Assembly: GCF_900105185.1 (NCBI RefSeq)
Contig: NZ_FNTJ01000001.1
Coordinates: 3,492,501 to 3,556,500 of the forward strand
Reading direction: 5' to 3'
Origin: Pseudomonas saponiphila
GTDB lineage: Bacteria > Pseudomonadota > Gammaproteobacteria > Pseudomonadales > Pseudomonadaceae
Length of the DNA stretch: 64,000 bases
In this document: piece by piece, positions 54,513 to 63,644 of the stretch
Numbering within the stretch: the first letter of the stretch is position 1
Layout of the letters: the number at the start of each line of letters is the position of its first letter
Notes under the pieces: model-generated
What the model was told of the DNA's origin: nothing
Seen by the model: the letters and a program-made list of their open reading frames with translations, nothing else
The model's database searches: none
Translations under genes and position numbers: made by a program

Positions 54513-55463
54513 ATGCGTGCCACCGTCCTGGTCCTGGTTGAAAACGTCAACGCCTACCTGCCACTGCTCGAACAACAGGGCTTTCAGCTGATCCTGGCGC
54601 CCACCCCCGCCGAACGGGCCCGGGCCATCCGCGAACACGCCGAGCAGATCGACGCGGTACTGACCCGCGGCCCCCTAGGCCTGACCGGCGCGGAAATCGC
54701 CGCCCTGCCGAGGTTGCAGATCATCTGCGTGATCGGCGCCGGCTATGAAGAGGTCGACCTGCAAGCGGCAAGCAATCGGGGCATCGCGGTCACCAACGGC
54801 GCCGGGGTCAACGCGCCGTCCGTGGCCGATCATGCCCTGGCCCTGCTGCTGTCCCTGGTGCGCGGCATTCCCCAATCCGATGCGGCGATACGCCAGGGGC
54901 AATGGCCAAAAGTCCTGCGCCCGTCCCTGGCCGGCATGCGCCTGGGGATTCTGGGTCTCGGCGCCGTGGGCCAGGCCATCGCCCGACGCTGCGCCCAGGG
55001 GTTCGACATGCCGGTCAGTTATCACAGCCGCCAGCCGCGCGCGGACCAGCCCTATCGCTTCTATCCGAGCCTGGTGGAACTGGCCCGGGACTCGGACGCC
55101 CTGGTGATCGCCACTCCGGGCGGCGCCGACACCCGGCACCTGGTGGACCGCGAGGTACTGCAAGCCCTGGGCGCCGAAGGTTTCCTGGTGAACATCGCCC
55201 GGGCCAGCGTGGTGGATACCCACGCCCTGCTGCAGGCCTTGCAGCAACGACGAATAGCCGGCGCGGCCCTGGATGTGTTCGACGACGAACCCCAGGTCCC
55301 CGATGCCTTCAAGGTGCTCGACAATGTCGTCCTCACGCCCCATGTCGCCGGCCTGTCGCCCCAGGCCAGCCGCGACACCGTGGAGATGGTCGGCAAGAAC
55401 CTGCTGGCCCACTTCGCCGGCCAGCCGCTGCTGACGCCCCTGAGCCTGCCGGCACCGAACTGA
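54513..55463 (+). CDS. D-isomer 2-hydroxyacid dehydrogenase (NAD-dependent)
   Basis: 316 residues. Rossmann motif 'LGILGLGAVGQAIARRCAQG', catalytic Arg in 'FLVNIARASVVDTHALL', Glu in 'AALDVFDDEPQVPD', His in 'NVVLTPHVAGLSPQ'. It belongs to the glyoxylate/hydroxypyruvate reductase group and probably reduces a 2-oxo acid. AGGAG before the ATG at 54513 sets the start. Cytoplasmic. Confidence 0.9.
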   Translation: MRATVLVLVENVNAYLPLLEQQGFQLILAPTPAERARAIREHAEQIDAVLTRGPLGLTGAEIAALPRLQIICVIGAGYEEVDLQAASNRGIAVTNGAGVNAPSVADHALALLLSLVRGIPQSDAAIRQGQWPKVLRPSLAGMRLGILGLGAVGQAIARRCAQGFDMPVSYHSRQPRADQPYRFYPSLVELARDSDALVIATPGGADTRHLVDREVLQALGAEGFLVNIARASVVDTHALLQALQQRRIAGAALDVFDDEPQVPDAFKVLDNVVLTPHVAGLSPQASRDTVEMVGKNLLAHFAGQPLLTPLSLPAPN

Positions 55464-55501
55464 CACCGCTCCCAGCAGCACCTATGCTCCCCGCTGGCAT
55501 G

Positions 55502-55585
55502 CGTGGCAGCTGGCTTGCCAGCGAACACTTTAGATCCGCCCGCCTCGACTGCTCTTGCCCCGGCAAGCCGGCTCCCGCGGGACTG
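55502..55585. repeat. degenerate REP pair
   Basis: AGCTGGCTTGCCAGCGAA at about 55508-55525 and, inverted, CCCCGGCAAGCCGGCTCCCGCGGG near 55558-55581 are decayed copies of the REP consensus, forming a pair between the dehydrogenase and the APH gene. Confidence 0.65.
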
Positions 55586-55693
55586 AGGGCCGGGCGATGA
55601 AGTTTCAAACGCCTGTATCAAAAGCATTGATTGTCCAGCAACACCCGCACCTATAAAGGCCCGCTGTGATTGTGAGGGGCCGGTATGCGCATT

Positions 55694-55710
55694 AGATTAG
55701 TCAATAATCT
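55694..55710. promoter_or_regulatory. small inverted repeat upstream of the APH/SDR operon
   Basis: AGATTA and TAATCT separated by five bases, 31 bases before the APH-like gene. It could be an operator; nothing more can be said. Confidence 0.35.
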
Positions 55711-55741
55711 CTGGCCTCCAGAATAAGCAGAAGGGATAAGC

Positions 55742-56809
55742 ATGGCGCTTACAGACCAGTCCACCCGTACTCGCTCCGGCGAGGAAATCGACGCCAATCT
55801 GATCGACCCGTACCTCAAGGCGCACATTCCAGGCCTCACCGGCACGCCGCAGATCAGCCAGTTCCCGGGCGGAGCCTCAAACCTCACCTACCTGCTGGAA
55901 TACCCTGGGCAGGAATTCGTTCTGCGACGCCCGCCGTTTGGCCACAAGGCCAAGTCAGCCCACGACATGGGCCGCGAGTTCCGCATACTCAACCAGCTCA
56001 GGGAAGGTTTTCCTTACTGCCCCAAGGCCTATGTGCATTGCACCGACGAGTCGGTGATCGGCGCCGAGTTCTATGTCATGGAACGGGTCAAGGGCATCAT
56101 CCTGCGCTCCGACCTGCCGCCGGAGCTGGGCCTTGACGCCAAGCAGACCGAAGCCTTGTGCAAGAGCTTCATCGACCGTCTGGTCGAGCTGCACCGGGTC
56201 GACTACAACGCCTGCGGCCTCGGCGACCTGGGCCGCCCCGAAGGCTATGTGCAGCGTCAGATCAAGGGCTGGAGCGACCGCTACGAAAAGGCCCTGACCC
56301 CGGACGCGCCGCACTGGGAGACGGTCAAGGCCTGGCTCAACGAGAAGATGCCCGCCGACCACCCGACCTCGAGCATCGTCCATAACGACTACCGCTTCGA
56401 CAACGTGATCCTCGACCCCGAGAACCCGATGCGGATCATCGGCGTGCTGGACTGGGAGCTGACCACACTGGGCGACCCGCTGATGGACCTGGGCAACAGC
56501 CTGGCGTACTGGATCGAAGCCGCCGACCCAGCGCCGGTGCAACTGATGCGCCGCCAGCCGAGCAACGCCCCGGGCATGCTCACCCGCCAGCAGTTCGTCG
56601 ACTACTACGCCGAGCGCTCGGGAATCGAGATCGGCAATTTCGACTTCTACTACACCTACGGCCTGTTCCGCCTAGCCGGCATCGTGCAGCAGATCTACTA
56701 CCGCTTCTACCACGGCCAGACCCAGGACAAACGCTTCGCGCAGTTCATTCACATGAACAAGCTGCTGGAGCAGATGAGCCTGCAGGTCATCGATAAATCC
56801 AGCCTCTGA
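55742..56809 (+). CDS. APH-like phosphotransferase (ACAD10/LvaA-like group)
   Basis: 355 residues. 'ISQFPGGASNLTYLLEYPGQ' is the nucleotide loop, catalytic Asp is in 'SSIVHNDYRFDNVIL' (HxDxxxxN), and the metal Asp is in 'GVLDWELTTLGDPLMDLG'. This subgroup phosphorylates hydroxyacyl-CoA-type substrates together with acyl-CoA dehydrogenases, as in 4-hydroxyacid catabolism. AAGGGAT precedes the ATG. It is in an operon with the SDR gene 39 bases downstream. Confidence 0.85.
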   Translation: MALTDQSTRTRSGEEIDANLIDPYLKAHIPGLTGTPQISQFPGGASNLTYLLEYPGQEFVLRRPPFGHKAKSAHDMGREFRILNQLREGFPYCPKAYVHCTDESVIGAEFYVMERVKGIILRSDLPPELGLDAKQTEALCKSFIDRLVELHRVDYNACGLGDLGRPEGYVQRQIKGWSDRYEKALTPDAPHWETVKAWLNEKMPADHPTSSIVHNDYRFDNVILDPENPMRIIGVLDWELTTLGDPLMDLGNSLAYWIEAADPAPVQLMRRQPSNAPGMLTRQQFVDYYAERSGIEIGNFDFYYTYGLFRLAGIVQQIYYRFYHGQTQDKRFAQFIHMNKLLEQMSLQVIDKSSL

Positions 56810-56848
56810 CCGCGCCCCGGCGCTCGACAACCAAAACAAGGAAAAACC

Positions 56849-57616
56849 ATGTCCAAAACTCAGTTGTTCGACCTCGACGGCAAGATCGCTTTCGTTTCCG
56901 GCGCCAGCCGCGGCATTGGTGAGGCGATTGCCAGGCTGCTGGCCCAGCAAGGCGCCCACGTGATCGTATCGAGCCGCAAGCTCGACGGCTGCCAGCACGT
57001 GGCCGACGCGATCATCGCCGCAGGCGGCAAGGCCACGGCGATTGCCTGCCACATCGGCGAAATGGAACAGATCAGCCAAGTCTTCGCCGGGATTCGCGAA
57101 CAGTTCGGGCGCCTCGACATCCTGGTCAACAATGCCGCCACCAACCCGCAGTTCTGTAACGTCCTGGATACCGACCTCGGAGCCTTCCAGAAGACCGTCG
57201 ACGTGAACATCCGCGGCTATTTCTTCATGTCGGTGGAAGCCGGCAAGCTGATGCGCGAGAACGGTGGCGGCAGCATCATCAACGTGGCCTCGATCAACGG
57301 CGTATCGCCGGGGATCTTCCAGGGCATCTACTCGGTGACCAAGGCCGCAGTGATCAACATGACCAAGGTCTTCGCCAAGGAATGCGCGCAGTTCGGCATC
57401 CGCTGCAACGCCTTGCTGCCAGGCCTGACCGACACCAAGTTCGCCTCGGCGCTGGTGAAGAATGACGCCATCCTCAAGACCGCCCTGGCGCAGATCCCCC
57501 TCAAGCGCGTGGCCGACCCCAGCGAAATGGCTGGCGCGGTGCTCTACCTGGCCAGCGACGCCTCCAGCTACACCACCGGCGTGGCGCTGAACGTGGACGG
57601 CGGCTTCCTCTCCTGA
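56849..57616 (+). CDS. short-chain dehydrogenase/reductase
   Basis: 255 residues, classical SDR: 'AFVSGASRGIGEAIARLLAQ' nucleotide motif, 'ILVNNAATNPQF' (NNAG-like), Ser in 'SIINVASINGV', Tyr and Lys in 'IYSVTKAAVINMTKVFAKEC', and the end 'YTTGVALNVDGGFLS'. It should oxidise a hydroxyl or reduce a ketone on the intermediate handled by its APH-like partner. Confidence 0.92.
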   Translation: MSKTQLFDLDGKIAFVSGASRGIGEAIARLLAQQGAHVIVSSRKLDGCQHVADAIIAAGGKATAIACHIGEMEQISQVFAGIREQFGRLDILVNNAATNPQFCNVLDTDLGAFQKTVDVNIRGYFFMSVEAGKLMRENGGGSIINVASINGVSPGIFQGIYSVTKAAVINMTKVFAKECAQFGIRCNALLPGLTDTKFASALVKNDAILKTALAQIPLKRVADPSEMAGAVLYLASDASSYTTGVALNVDGGFLS

Positions 57617-57634
57617 GGCCCGCTTGCACCACAG

Positions 57635-57664
57635 AAAAGGCAGCCCCCGGGCTGCCTTTTTCAT
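57635..57664 (+). terminator. Rho-independent terminator
   Basis: AAAAGGCAGCCC and GGGCTGCCTTTTT around a two-base loop, 18 bases after the SDR gene. It ends the APH/SDR operon. Confidence 0.9.
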
Positions 57665-57669
57665 TTCCC

Positions 57670-57750
57670 GTAGGAGCTGGCTTGCCTGCGGACAGGAGCT
57701 TGAACCAGCACAACCCTCACGGCCCTTTCGCCGGCAAGCCGGCTCCTACG
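57670..57750. repeat. REPIN (inverted REP pair)
   Basis: GTAGGAGCTGGCTTGCCTGCGGA (in two halves, 57670-57692) and the inverted unit ending GCCGGCTCCTACG (57726-57750) form a pair with a 33-base centre. Confidence 0.88.
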
Positions 57751-57776
57751 GCGTCCGTCAAAATTTTAATTCCAGC

Positions 57777-57801
57777 AATTGCAATTAAAGAATATTTATT
57801 C
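57777..57801. promoter_or_regulatory. two adjacent palindromes upstream of the Gfo/Idh gene
   Basis: AATTGCAATT (57777-57786) and GAATATTTATTC (57790-57801) are both perfect palindromes in an AT-rich stretch about 45-65 bases before the start. They are candidate operator or promoter elements. Confidence 0.4.
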
Positions 57802-57844
57802 CATAACTAGCGCTCCCTAGAACAATAATTCTGCAGGAGCGGTT

Positions 57845-58951
57845 ATGCACGAACTTGGCATTGGCTTGATCGGCACCGGCTTCATGGGCCGGGCCCACGC
57901 CCTGGCGTTTCGCAGCGTCGGCGCGGTGTTCGAACTGCCGGTGCGCCTGCACCTGGCCGCCCTGGCCGATGCCGATGCACAGCGCGCCGAGCATTGCGCC
58001 GGTGCCTGGGGCTTTGCCCGGGCCCACGGCGACTGGCAAGAGCTGATCGCCGATCCCCGGGTCAATCTGGTGGCCATCACCACCCCCAACCACCTGCACT
58101 TCCCCATGGCCATGGCGGCGTTGACCGCGGGCAAGGCGGTGTACTGCGAAAAACCCCTGGCGGTCAGCGTCGAGCAGGCCCGGCAGATGCACCAGGCAGC
58201 CCAGGCCGCGGGGGTGGTGACCCGGGTCGGCTACAACTACCAGCACAACCCGATGATCGTTCTCGCCCGGCAACTGATCGACCAGGGTGAGCTCGGGCAA
58301 CTGGTGAGCTTCCAGGGCGAGTTCAGCGAAGACTTCATGGCCGACCCGGATTCGCCCTGGTCCTGGCGTTGCGACCCGCAGCACGCCGGCGGCGCCCTGG
58401 CGGACCTGGGCAGCCACCTGCTGGCCATGGCGCGCTTTCTCATGGGGCCGGTGCAGGCGGTGTGCGCCGACACCCAGACCGTGCACCTGCAACGCCCTGC
58501 CCAAGGCGGCAGCCAGCAACGCCGTGCCATAGAGGTCGACGACCAGGCCCACGCCCTGCTGCGCTTTGCCAATGGCGCCCGGGGCAGCATGAGCAGCAGC
58601 TGGATCAAGCACGGCTACAAGAACCACCTGAGCTTCGAGATCAGCGGCACCCTGGGCACCCTGGCGTTCGACCAGGAACGGCTCAACGAACTGCGCCTGT
58701 ACCGGGTCGGGCACAAAGGCTTCCAACGCCTGCTGGCCGGGCCCGACCTGCCCGGCTACGCCGCCTTCAGCCCGGCGCCGGGGCACCAGCTGGGCTACAA
58801 CGAGCTCAAGACCCTGGAGGTTCACGAACTGATCCTGGCCCTGTGCGGCCAGGGGCGGGACGGTACGGATTTTGGCGAAGCCTGGGAAGTGGAGCGTCTG
58901 GCGGCAGCGATCCGCACCTCCGCCGCCGAACAACGCTGGATAACATTGTAG
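57845..58951 (+). CDS. Gfo/Idh/MocA family oxidoreductase
   Basis: 368 residues. Rossmann 'IGLIGTGFMGRAHALAFRSV' at the N-terminus, the family's catalytic 'AVYCEKPLAVSVEQARQM' (EKP), and 'GGALADLGSHLLAMARFLMG' with the Asp/His pair. Members oxidise sugars, inositols or related polyols with NAD(P). No sugar operon adjoins it, so the substrate is open. Its TAG stop (58949-58951) is part of a REP unit. Confidence 0.9.
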   Translation: MHELGIGLIGTGFMGRAHALAFRSVGAVFELPVRLHLAALADADAQRAEHCAGAWGFARAHGDWQELIADPRVNLVAITTPNHLHFPMAMAALTAGKAVYCEKPLAVSVEQARQMHQAAQAAGVVTRVGYNYQHNPMIVLARQLIDQGELGQLVSFQGEFSEDFMADPDSPWSWRCDPQHAGGALADLGSHLLAMARFLMGPVQAVCADTQTVHLQRPAQGGSQQRRAIEVDDQAHALLRFANGARGSMSSSWIKHGYKNHLSFEISGTLGTLAFDQERLNELRLYRVGHKGFQRLLAGPDLPGYAAFSPAPGHQLGYNELKTLEVHELILALCGQGRDGTDFGEAWEVERLAAAIRTSAAEQRWITL

Positions 58952-59012
58952 GAGCCGGCTTGCCGGCGAAGGCGATCTGGCGGCCCCCTTCGCTGGCAAG
59001 CCAGCTCCTACG
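58948..59012. repeat. REPIN between two convergent genes, supplying both stop codons
   Basis: REP unit GTAGGAGCCGGCTTGCCGGCGAA (two halves, 58948-58970) and the inverted unit ending CCAGCTCCTACG (58989-59012). The conserved TAG of GTAGGAG is the stop of the Gfo/Idh gene on the plus strand and of the flavoprotein gene on the minus strand. Confidence 0.9.
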
Positions 59013-60444
59013 GTTGATGGTCGACGAGGCGCGCGGCCAGGGCCTTGGCTTGCTGGGCGACGTCGGTGACCGCGGTGCTTTCCCACCACAGGCCACGCAA
59101 CGGCGGGCCCATGGCGAACAGGCACGCGGATGCCTGGCCTTGGGCGTTGTGCACGGCGCCGTCGGCCGTGGCGCTGATGCCCAGGGCCAGCGGACCAGGG
59201 GTCACCAGGCCGCGAGCCAGCAGTTGCTGGGGCAAGGGCCGCGCCACCCGGCGCCAGTCGTATTCGATGCCGCTGGAGTTGATCAGGGCATCACCCGCCA
59301 TCAGCACGCTGTCCCGACTGCCGCGATAACGCAGGCGGATCGCCAGCCGGCCCTCCTCATCCGTCTCTAGGCCCTGATAGCAAGCGGCATGCACCCGCAA
59401 CCGGCCTTGCTCTTGCAGGCGCGCCACCAGCTCCGCACTCAAGGGCGGCGAGCGATGGTGATGGCTTTCCCACCAGGGGCGCACATGACGCACGAACTGG
59501 CGTTTCTGCGCCTCGCTGGCCTGGCTCCACAAGCGCCCGATATGGGCCCGCACCGTGTCCAGCGGCGCCTGCCAGTCGACACCCTGAGCCTGGGCCGCGC
59601 GGCACTGGCGCCGCAGTGCCCGGAGCAATTGCCGGGGGCTGCGAAGGCTCGGGTCGGCGGCGAGAAAATCCTCCCAGGCCGGCGGCTGGCGACGCACGTG
59701 CGGCAGCAGCCCATGCCGGGAAAACACCTCGATCGGCCCGCGATGGCCGGCCTGATCCAGGGACACCACGGCGTCCACCATGGTCAGCCCGGAGCCGATG
59801 ATCAGCACCCTGGCCTGGGGATCGAGGCGGGCCATGGCGGCCACGTCCCAAGGGTCCAGCGCGGCGGCGTTAAGCCCACTGGAGCGGGTCTGTGGCGTGC
59901 GCGCCGCCGGGAACATGCCGGTGGCCAGCACCGCCACCGCGCCACGCAGTCGCCGGCCATCGGCCAGGGTCAGCAACGCGCCATCGGCGTCGGTTTCCAG
60001 GTCCACCGCTTCGCCCCGCACATGGGTCAGCGAGGAGCCCTGCGCCCTGCCCTGCGCTTGCGCCTGCGCCAGCCGTTGCTGGACGTAGACACCAAACAGC
60101 CCGCGCGGCGGGAACAGTTCGCTGATCGGCACGTGCTGGCGATCCGACTCGGGCCAGCCGCCCTCGGCGATATGCCGGGTCAACCATTGGGTCAGGTCGT
60201 CGGCGTTGTCCGGATCGACGCTCATGCGCGCGGCGTTGCCGTTCAGGGTGTGCCCCAGCTCCACGGCGCTGTAGGCCTCGCCACGCCCGAGCTCGCTGCG
60301 CGGCTCGACTACCAGGACCCGCCGCGAGCCCGGCAGGCGCAGCAATTGGGCCGCCAGCAAGGCACCGCTGAGGCCGCCGCCGACAATCAGAATTTCAGCA
60401 TCACGGGTGGCAGGGTCTGCCTGTCCGCTAGGGATCGGGTTCAT
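59008..60444 (-). CDS. FAD/NAD(P)-binding oxidoreductase
   Basis: 478 residues. N-terminal FAD site 'ILIVGGGLSGALLAAQLL', a second nucleotide site 'RVLIIGSGLTMVDAVVSLDQ', and 'GDALINSSGIEYDW' near the C-terminus. It resembles the NAD_binding_9-type flavoproteins often linked with siderophore, amine or heteroaromatic chemistry. It starts 13 bases after the ABC ATPase gene and is probably the last gene of that operon, so it may act on the imported compound (inference). Confidence 0.8.
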   Translation of the reverse strand: MNPIPSGQADPATRDAEILIVGGGLSGALLAAQLLRLPGSRRVLVVEPRSELGRGEAYSAVELGHTLNGNAARMSVDPDNADDLTQWLTRHIAEGGWPESDRQHVPISELFPPRGLFGVYVQQRLAQAQAQGRAQGSSLTHVRGEAVDLETDADGALLTLADGRRLRGAVAVLATGMFPAARTPQTRSSGLNAAALDPWDVAAMARLDPQARVLIIGSGLTMVDAVVSLDQAGHRGPIEVFSRHGLLPHVRRQPPAWEDFLAADPSLRSPRQLLRALRRQCRAAQAQGVDWQAPLDTVRAHIGRLWSQASEAQKRQFVRHVRPWWESHHHRSPPLSAELVARLQEQGRLRVHAACYQGLETDEEGRLAIRLRYRGSRDSVLMAGDALINSSGIEYDWRRVARPLPQQLLARGLVTPGPLALGISATADGAVHNAQGQASACLFAMGPPLRGLWWESTAVTDVAQQAKALAARLVDHQP

Positions 60445-60457
60445 GGAGTGCTCACGG

Positions 60458-61225
<768 letters not shown>

Positions 61226-61228
61226 GGC

Positions 61229-62563
61229 TCACTCATCCCCATTGCAGGTGCGCGGCACCAGGTGTTTTTCCTTGGCGAAGGCCGCCGCCTTTTCGTCGAT
61301 CAACGGCCGCAGCAGGGCCCGGTCGGCGGCGATCCAGTCGCTGATCAGGGTCCAGTTGGCGCCATCCCACTGCTGCACCCGCGCCGCGCCACCGCCTTCA
61401 TGATCGCGGCAGGACAGCTTGAGGTTCTGCATCAGTCCCAGGTAGCCCATGTCCTTGAGCCGCGCATCGTCGATATTCAAGTGCTCCAGGCCCCAGCGCC
61501 CTTCCTCGCCATTGAGCGGGCGCTTGCCGAACTTGCCCTGGGCGGTACGGATCGCCTCCACCGCCACCGCGGCGTTCACCAGGCCGGAGTTGTAGTACAC
61601 GCTGCCGAAGTTCTTCAGGTCCTTGAGGTCGCTCTTGCCGGTATCGAGGATGTACTGCTTGAGGCGCTTGTGGATTTCGAAGTCGCTGCCCGCCGGGTAC
61701 GGCGTCAGTGCGAGGTAGCCCTTGGCGGCGGCGCCGGCCGGCAACACGTCTTCACTGGAGCTGGCCCAGATGTCGCCGATGATGTGATCCACCGGGAAGC
61801 CGAAGCGCGCGGCGGTCTTCACTGCCACCGGGGTCGACACGCCCCAGGTGCGCAGGAACACCCAGTCCGGGTTCTGCTGGCGGATCTGCCGCCATTGCGC
61901 CGATTGCTCGTTGCCCGGGTCGGCCACCGGGATCTGGATGTTCTCGAAGCCGTATTTCTCCGCCAGCAGCTTCAGCGGCCCGAGGGTTTCCCGGCCATAG
62001 GCCGAGTCGTGATAGAGCGTGGCGATCTTCTTGCCCTTGAGCTTGTCGAACCCGCCCTCGCGCTGGGCAATGTAGTTCACCAGGGTCGAGGCCTCGCTGT
62101 AGAAGGTCAGCATCACCGGGAAGTTGTAGGGGAACACCGTGCCATCGGTGGCTTCGGTACGGCCGTAGCCGAGGGTGATCAGCGGGATCTTGTCGACCTC
62201 CGCGCGCTCGCTCAAGGCATAGGCCGCCGGCGCCCCGTTGGGCTGGTAGACCGCCACCGGCGCGCCATCCAGGCCTTTCTTGAAGCGCTCGTAGCATTCG
62301 ATGCCCTTCTCCGCGGTCCATTCAGTCTCGCATTCCTGCCACACCAGCTTGACCCCGTTGATCCCGCCTTCCACCTGATTGATGTAGTTCAGGTAGTCGA
62401 TCATCCCGGCCCACACCTGCACGCCGCTGGAGGCATAGGCACCGACCCGGTAGGTGGCCAGGGGGAAGAACTGCTGGTCCGGCGCGGCCTGGGTCACCGG
62501 GGTAATGGCCGCCGCCAGCAGCAACGCCGCGCCGGCCATGGAAGCTTTCAGGGATGCACGCAT
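61229..62563 (-). CDS. ABC transporter substrate-binding protein, Peripla_BP_6 type
   Basis: 444 residues with a signal peptide ending 'PVTQA'. Longer than typical LivK (~370). 'VWQECETEWTAEKGIECYER', 'YGRTEATDGTVFPYNFPVML' and 'YHDSAYGRETLGPLKLLAEK' are type I periplasmic-binding features. It delivers the ligand to the LivHM-like permeases encoded upstream. The ligand cannot be read from the sequence; the divergent pocket argues against a plain leucine binder. Confidence 0.88.
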   Translation of the reverse strand: MRASLKASMAGAALLLAAAITPVTQAAPDQQFFPLATYRVGAYASSGVQVWAGMIDYLNYINQVEGGINGVKLVWQECETEWTAEKGIECYERFKKGLDGAPVAVYQPNGAPAAYALSERAEVDKIPLITLGYGRTEATDGTVFPYNFPVMLTFYSEASTLVNYIAQREGGFDKLKGKKIATLYHDSAYGRETLGPLKLLAEKYGFENIQIPVADPGNEQSAQWRQIRQQNPDWVFLRTWGVSTPVAVKTAARFGFPVDHIIGDIWASSSEDVLPAGAAAKGYLALTPYPAGSDFEIHKRLKQYILDTGKSDLKDLKNFGSVYYNSGLVNAAVAVEAIRTAQGKFGKRPLNGEEGRWGLEHLNIDDARLKDMGYLGLMQNLKLSCRDHEGGGAARVQQWDGANWTLISDWIAADRALLRPLIDEKAAAFAKEKHLVPRTCNGDE

Positions 62564-62590
62564 GTTGTCTCTCTCGTTCTTGAGTTGAAT

Positions 62591-63640
62591 TCAGAAGCGC
62601 AGCGGCCAATGCCCCAGGCGCTCGCGCAGGTTGCTCAGCAGGCGGATCAGGCCCTCGGGCTCCTTGATCAGGAACAGGATGATCAGCACACCGAAAATGA
62701 TTTTCTGCAGGTTCTGCAGTTGCCCGGCATCCACCGCGCCGCCCAGCAGCCACTGGCCGGCGTGGCTGAGGAAGATCGGCAGCAGGCTGATGAAGGCCGC
62801 GCCGACGAAGTTGCCGGCCACGCTGCCCATGCCACCGATAATGATGATGAAGAGGATCTGGAACGAACGATTGATATCGAAGCTGCTGGCGCTGGCGGTG
62901 CCCAGGTAGGCAAAGGCCCACAGCGCCCCGGCGATGCCCAGGTAGAACGAGCTGACGGCGAAGGCCTGGCGCTTGTAGCGGGCCACCGGGATACCGATCA
63001 CCGCGGCCGCGGTATCCATGTCGCGGATCGCCATCCAGTTGCGACCCACCTGGCTGCGTACCAGGTTCTGCGCCACCCAGGTCAACAGCAGCACGGTCAC
63101 CAGGGTCAGCAGGTAGCGCCCGGACGGGGTATTGAGGTCGTGGCCCCACAGGCTCAACTGCGGCGCCGAAATGGTGCCCGAGGAGCCGTAGTTGTAGAAC
63201 CAGGGAAACTTGACGAACAGCCACTCCAGGAAGAACTGCGCCGCCAGGGTGCTGACCATCAGGTAGAAGCCCTTGATCCGCGAGCTGGGCAGGCCGAACA
63301 GCCAGCCCACCAGGGCGCTGATCAGGCCGCCGCCCAGCAGCGCCAGGGGCAGGCCAAGTTCCGGCAGGCGCAGCAGGAAGCCGTAGGTGGCGAAGGCCCC
63401 GACCGCCATGAAGCCGGCGGCGCCCACCGAGGTCTGGCCGGCATAACCGGTCAGCAGGTTGAGCCCGAGCCCGGCCAGGGACAGCACCAGGAACGGAATC
63501 AGGATCGCGTTGAGCCAATAGTCGTTGCCGACCACCGGCACCACGCCGAAGGCCAGCAGCAACAGGCCGATCAACCCCCAGGGCAGGCGCCGCTGGACCA
63601 GCAGCAACGGCGCGCTGGGCTGTGTCAGAAGAATGGACAT
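62591..63640 (-). CDS. ABC transporter permease, LivM-like
   Basis: 349 residues with about eight to ten membrane segments. 'GLGLNLLTGYAGQTSVGAAG' is the standard LivM motif, and 'NWMAIRDMDTAAAVIGIPVA' is the EAA-like loop that contacts the ATPase. I start at the Met of 'MSILLTQPSAPLLLV' (63640), 4 bases after the stop of the LivH-like gene. Confidence 0.92.
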   Translation of the reverse strand: MSILLTQPSAPLLLVQRRLPWGLIGLLLLAFGVVPVVGNDYWLNAILIPFLVLSLAGLGLNLLTGYAGQTSVGAAGFMAVGAFATYGFLLRLPELGLPLALLGGGLISALVGWLFGLPSSRIKGFYLMVSTLAAQFFLEWLFVKFPWFYNYGSSGTISAPQLSLWGHDLNTPSGRYLLTLVTVLLLTWVAQNLVRSQVGRNWMAIRDMDTAAAVIGIPVARYKRQAFAVSSFYLGIAGALWAFAYLGTASASSFDINRSFQILFIIIIGGMGSVAGNFVGAAFISLLPIFLSHAGQWLLGGAVDAGQLQNLQKIIFGVLIILFLIKEPEGLIRLLSNLRERLGHWPLRF

Positions 63641-63644
63641 CAAT

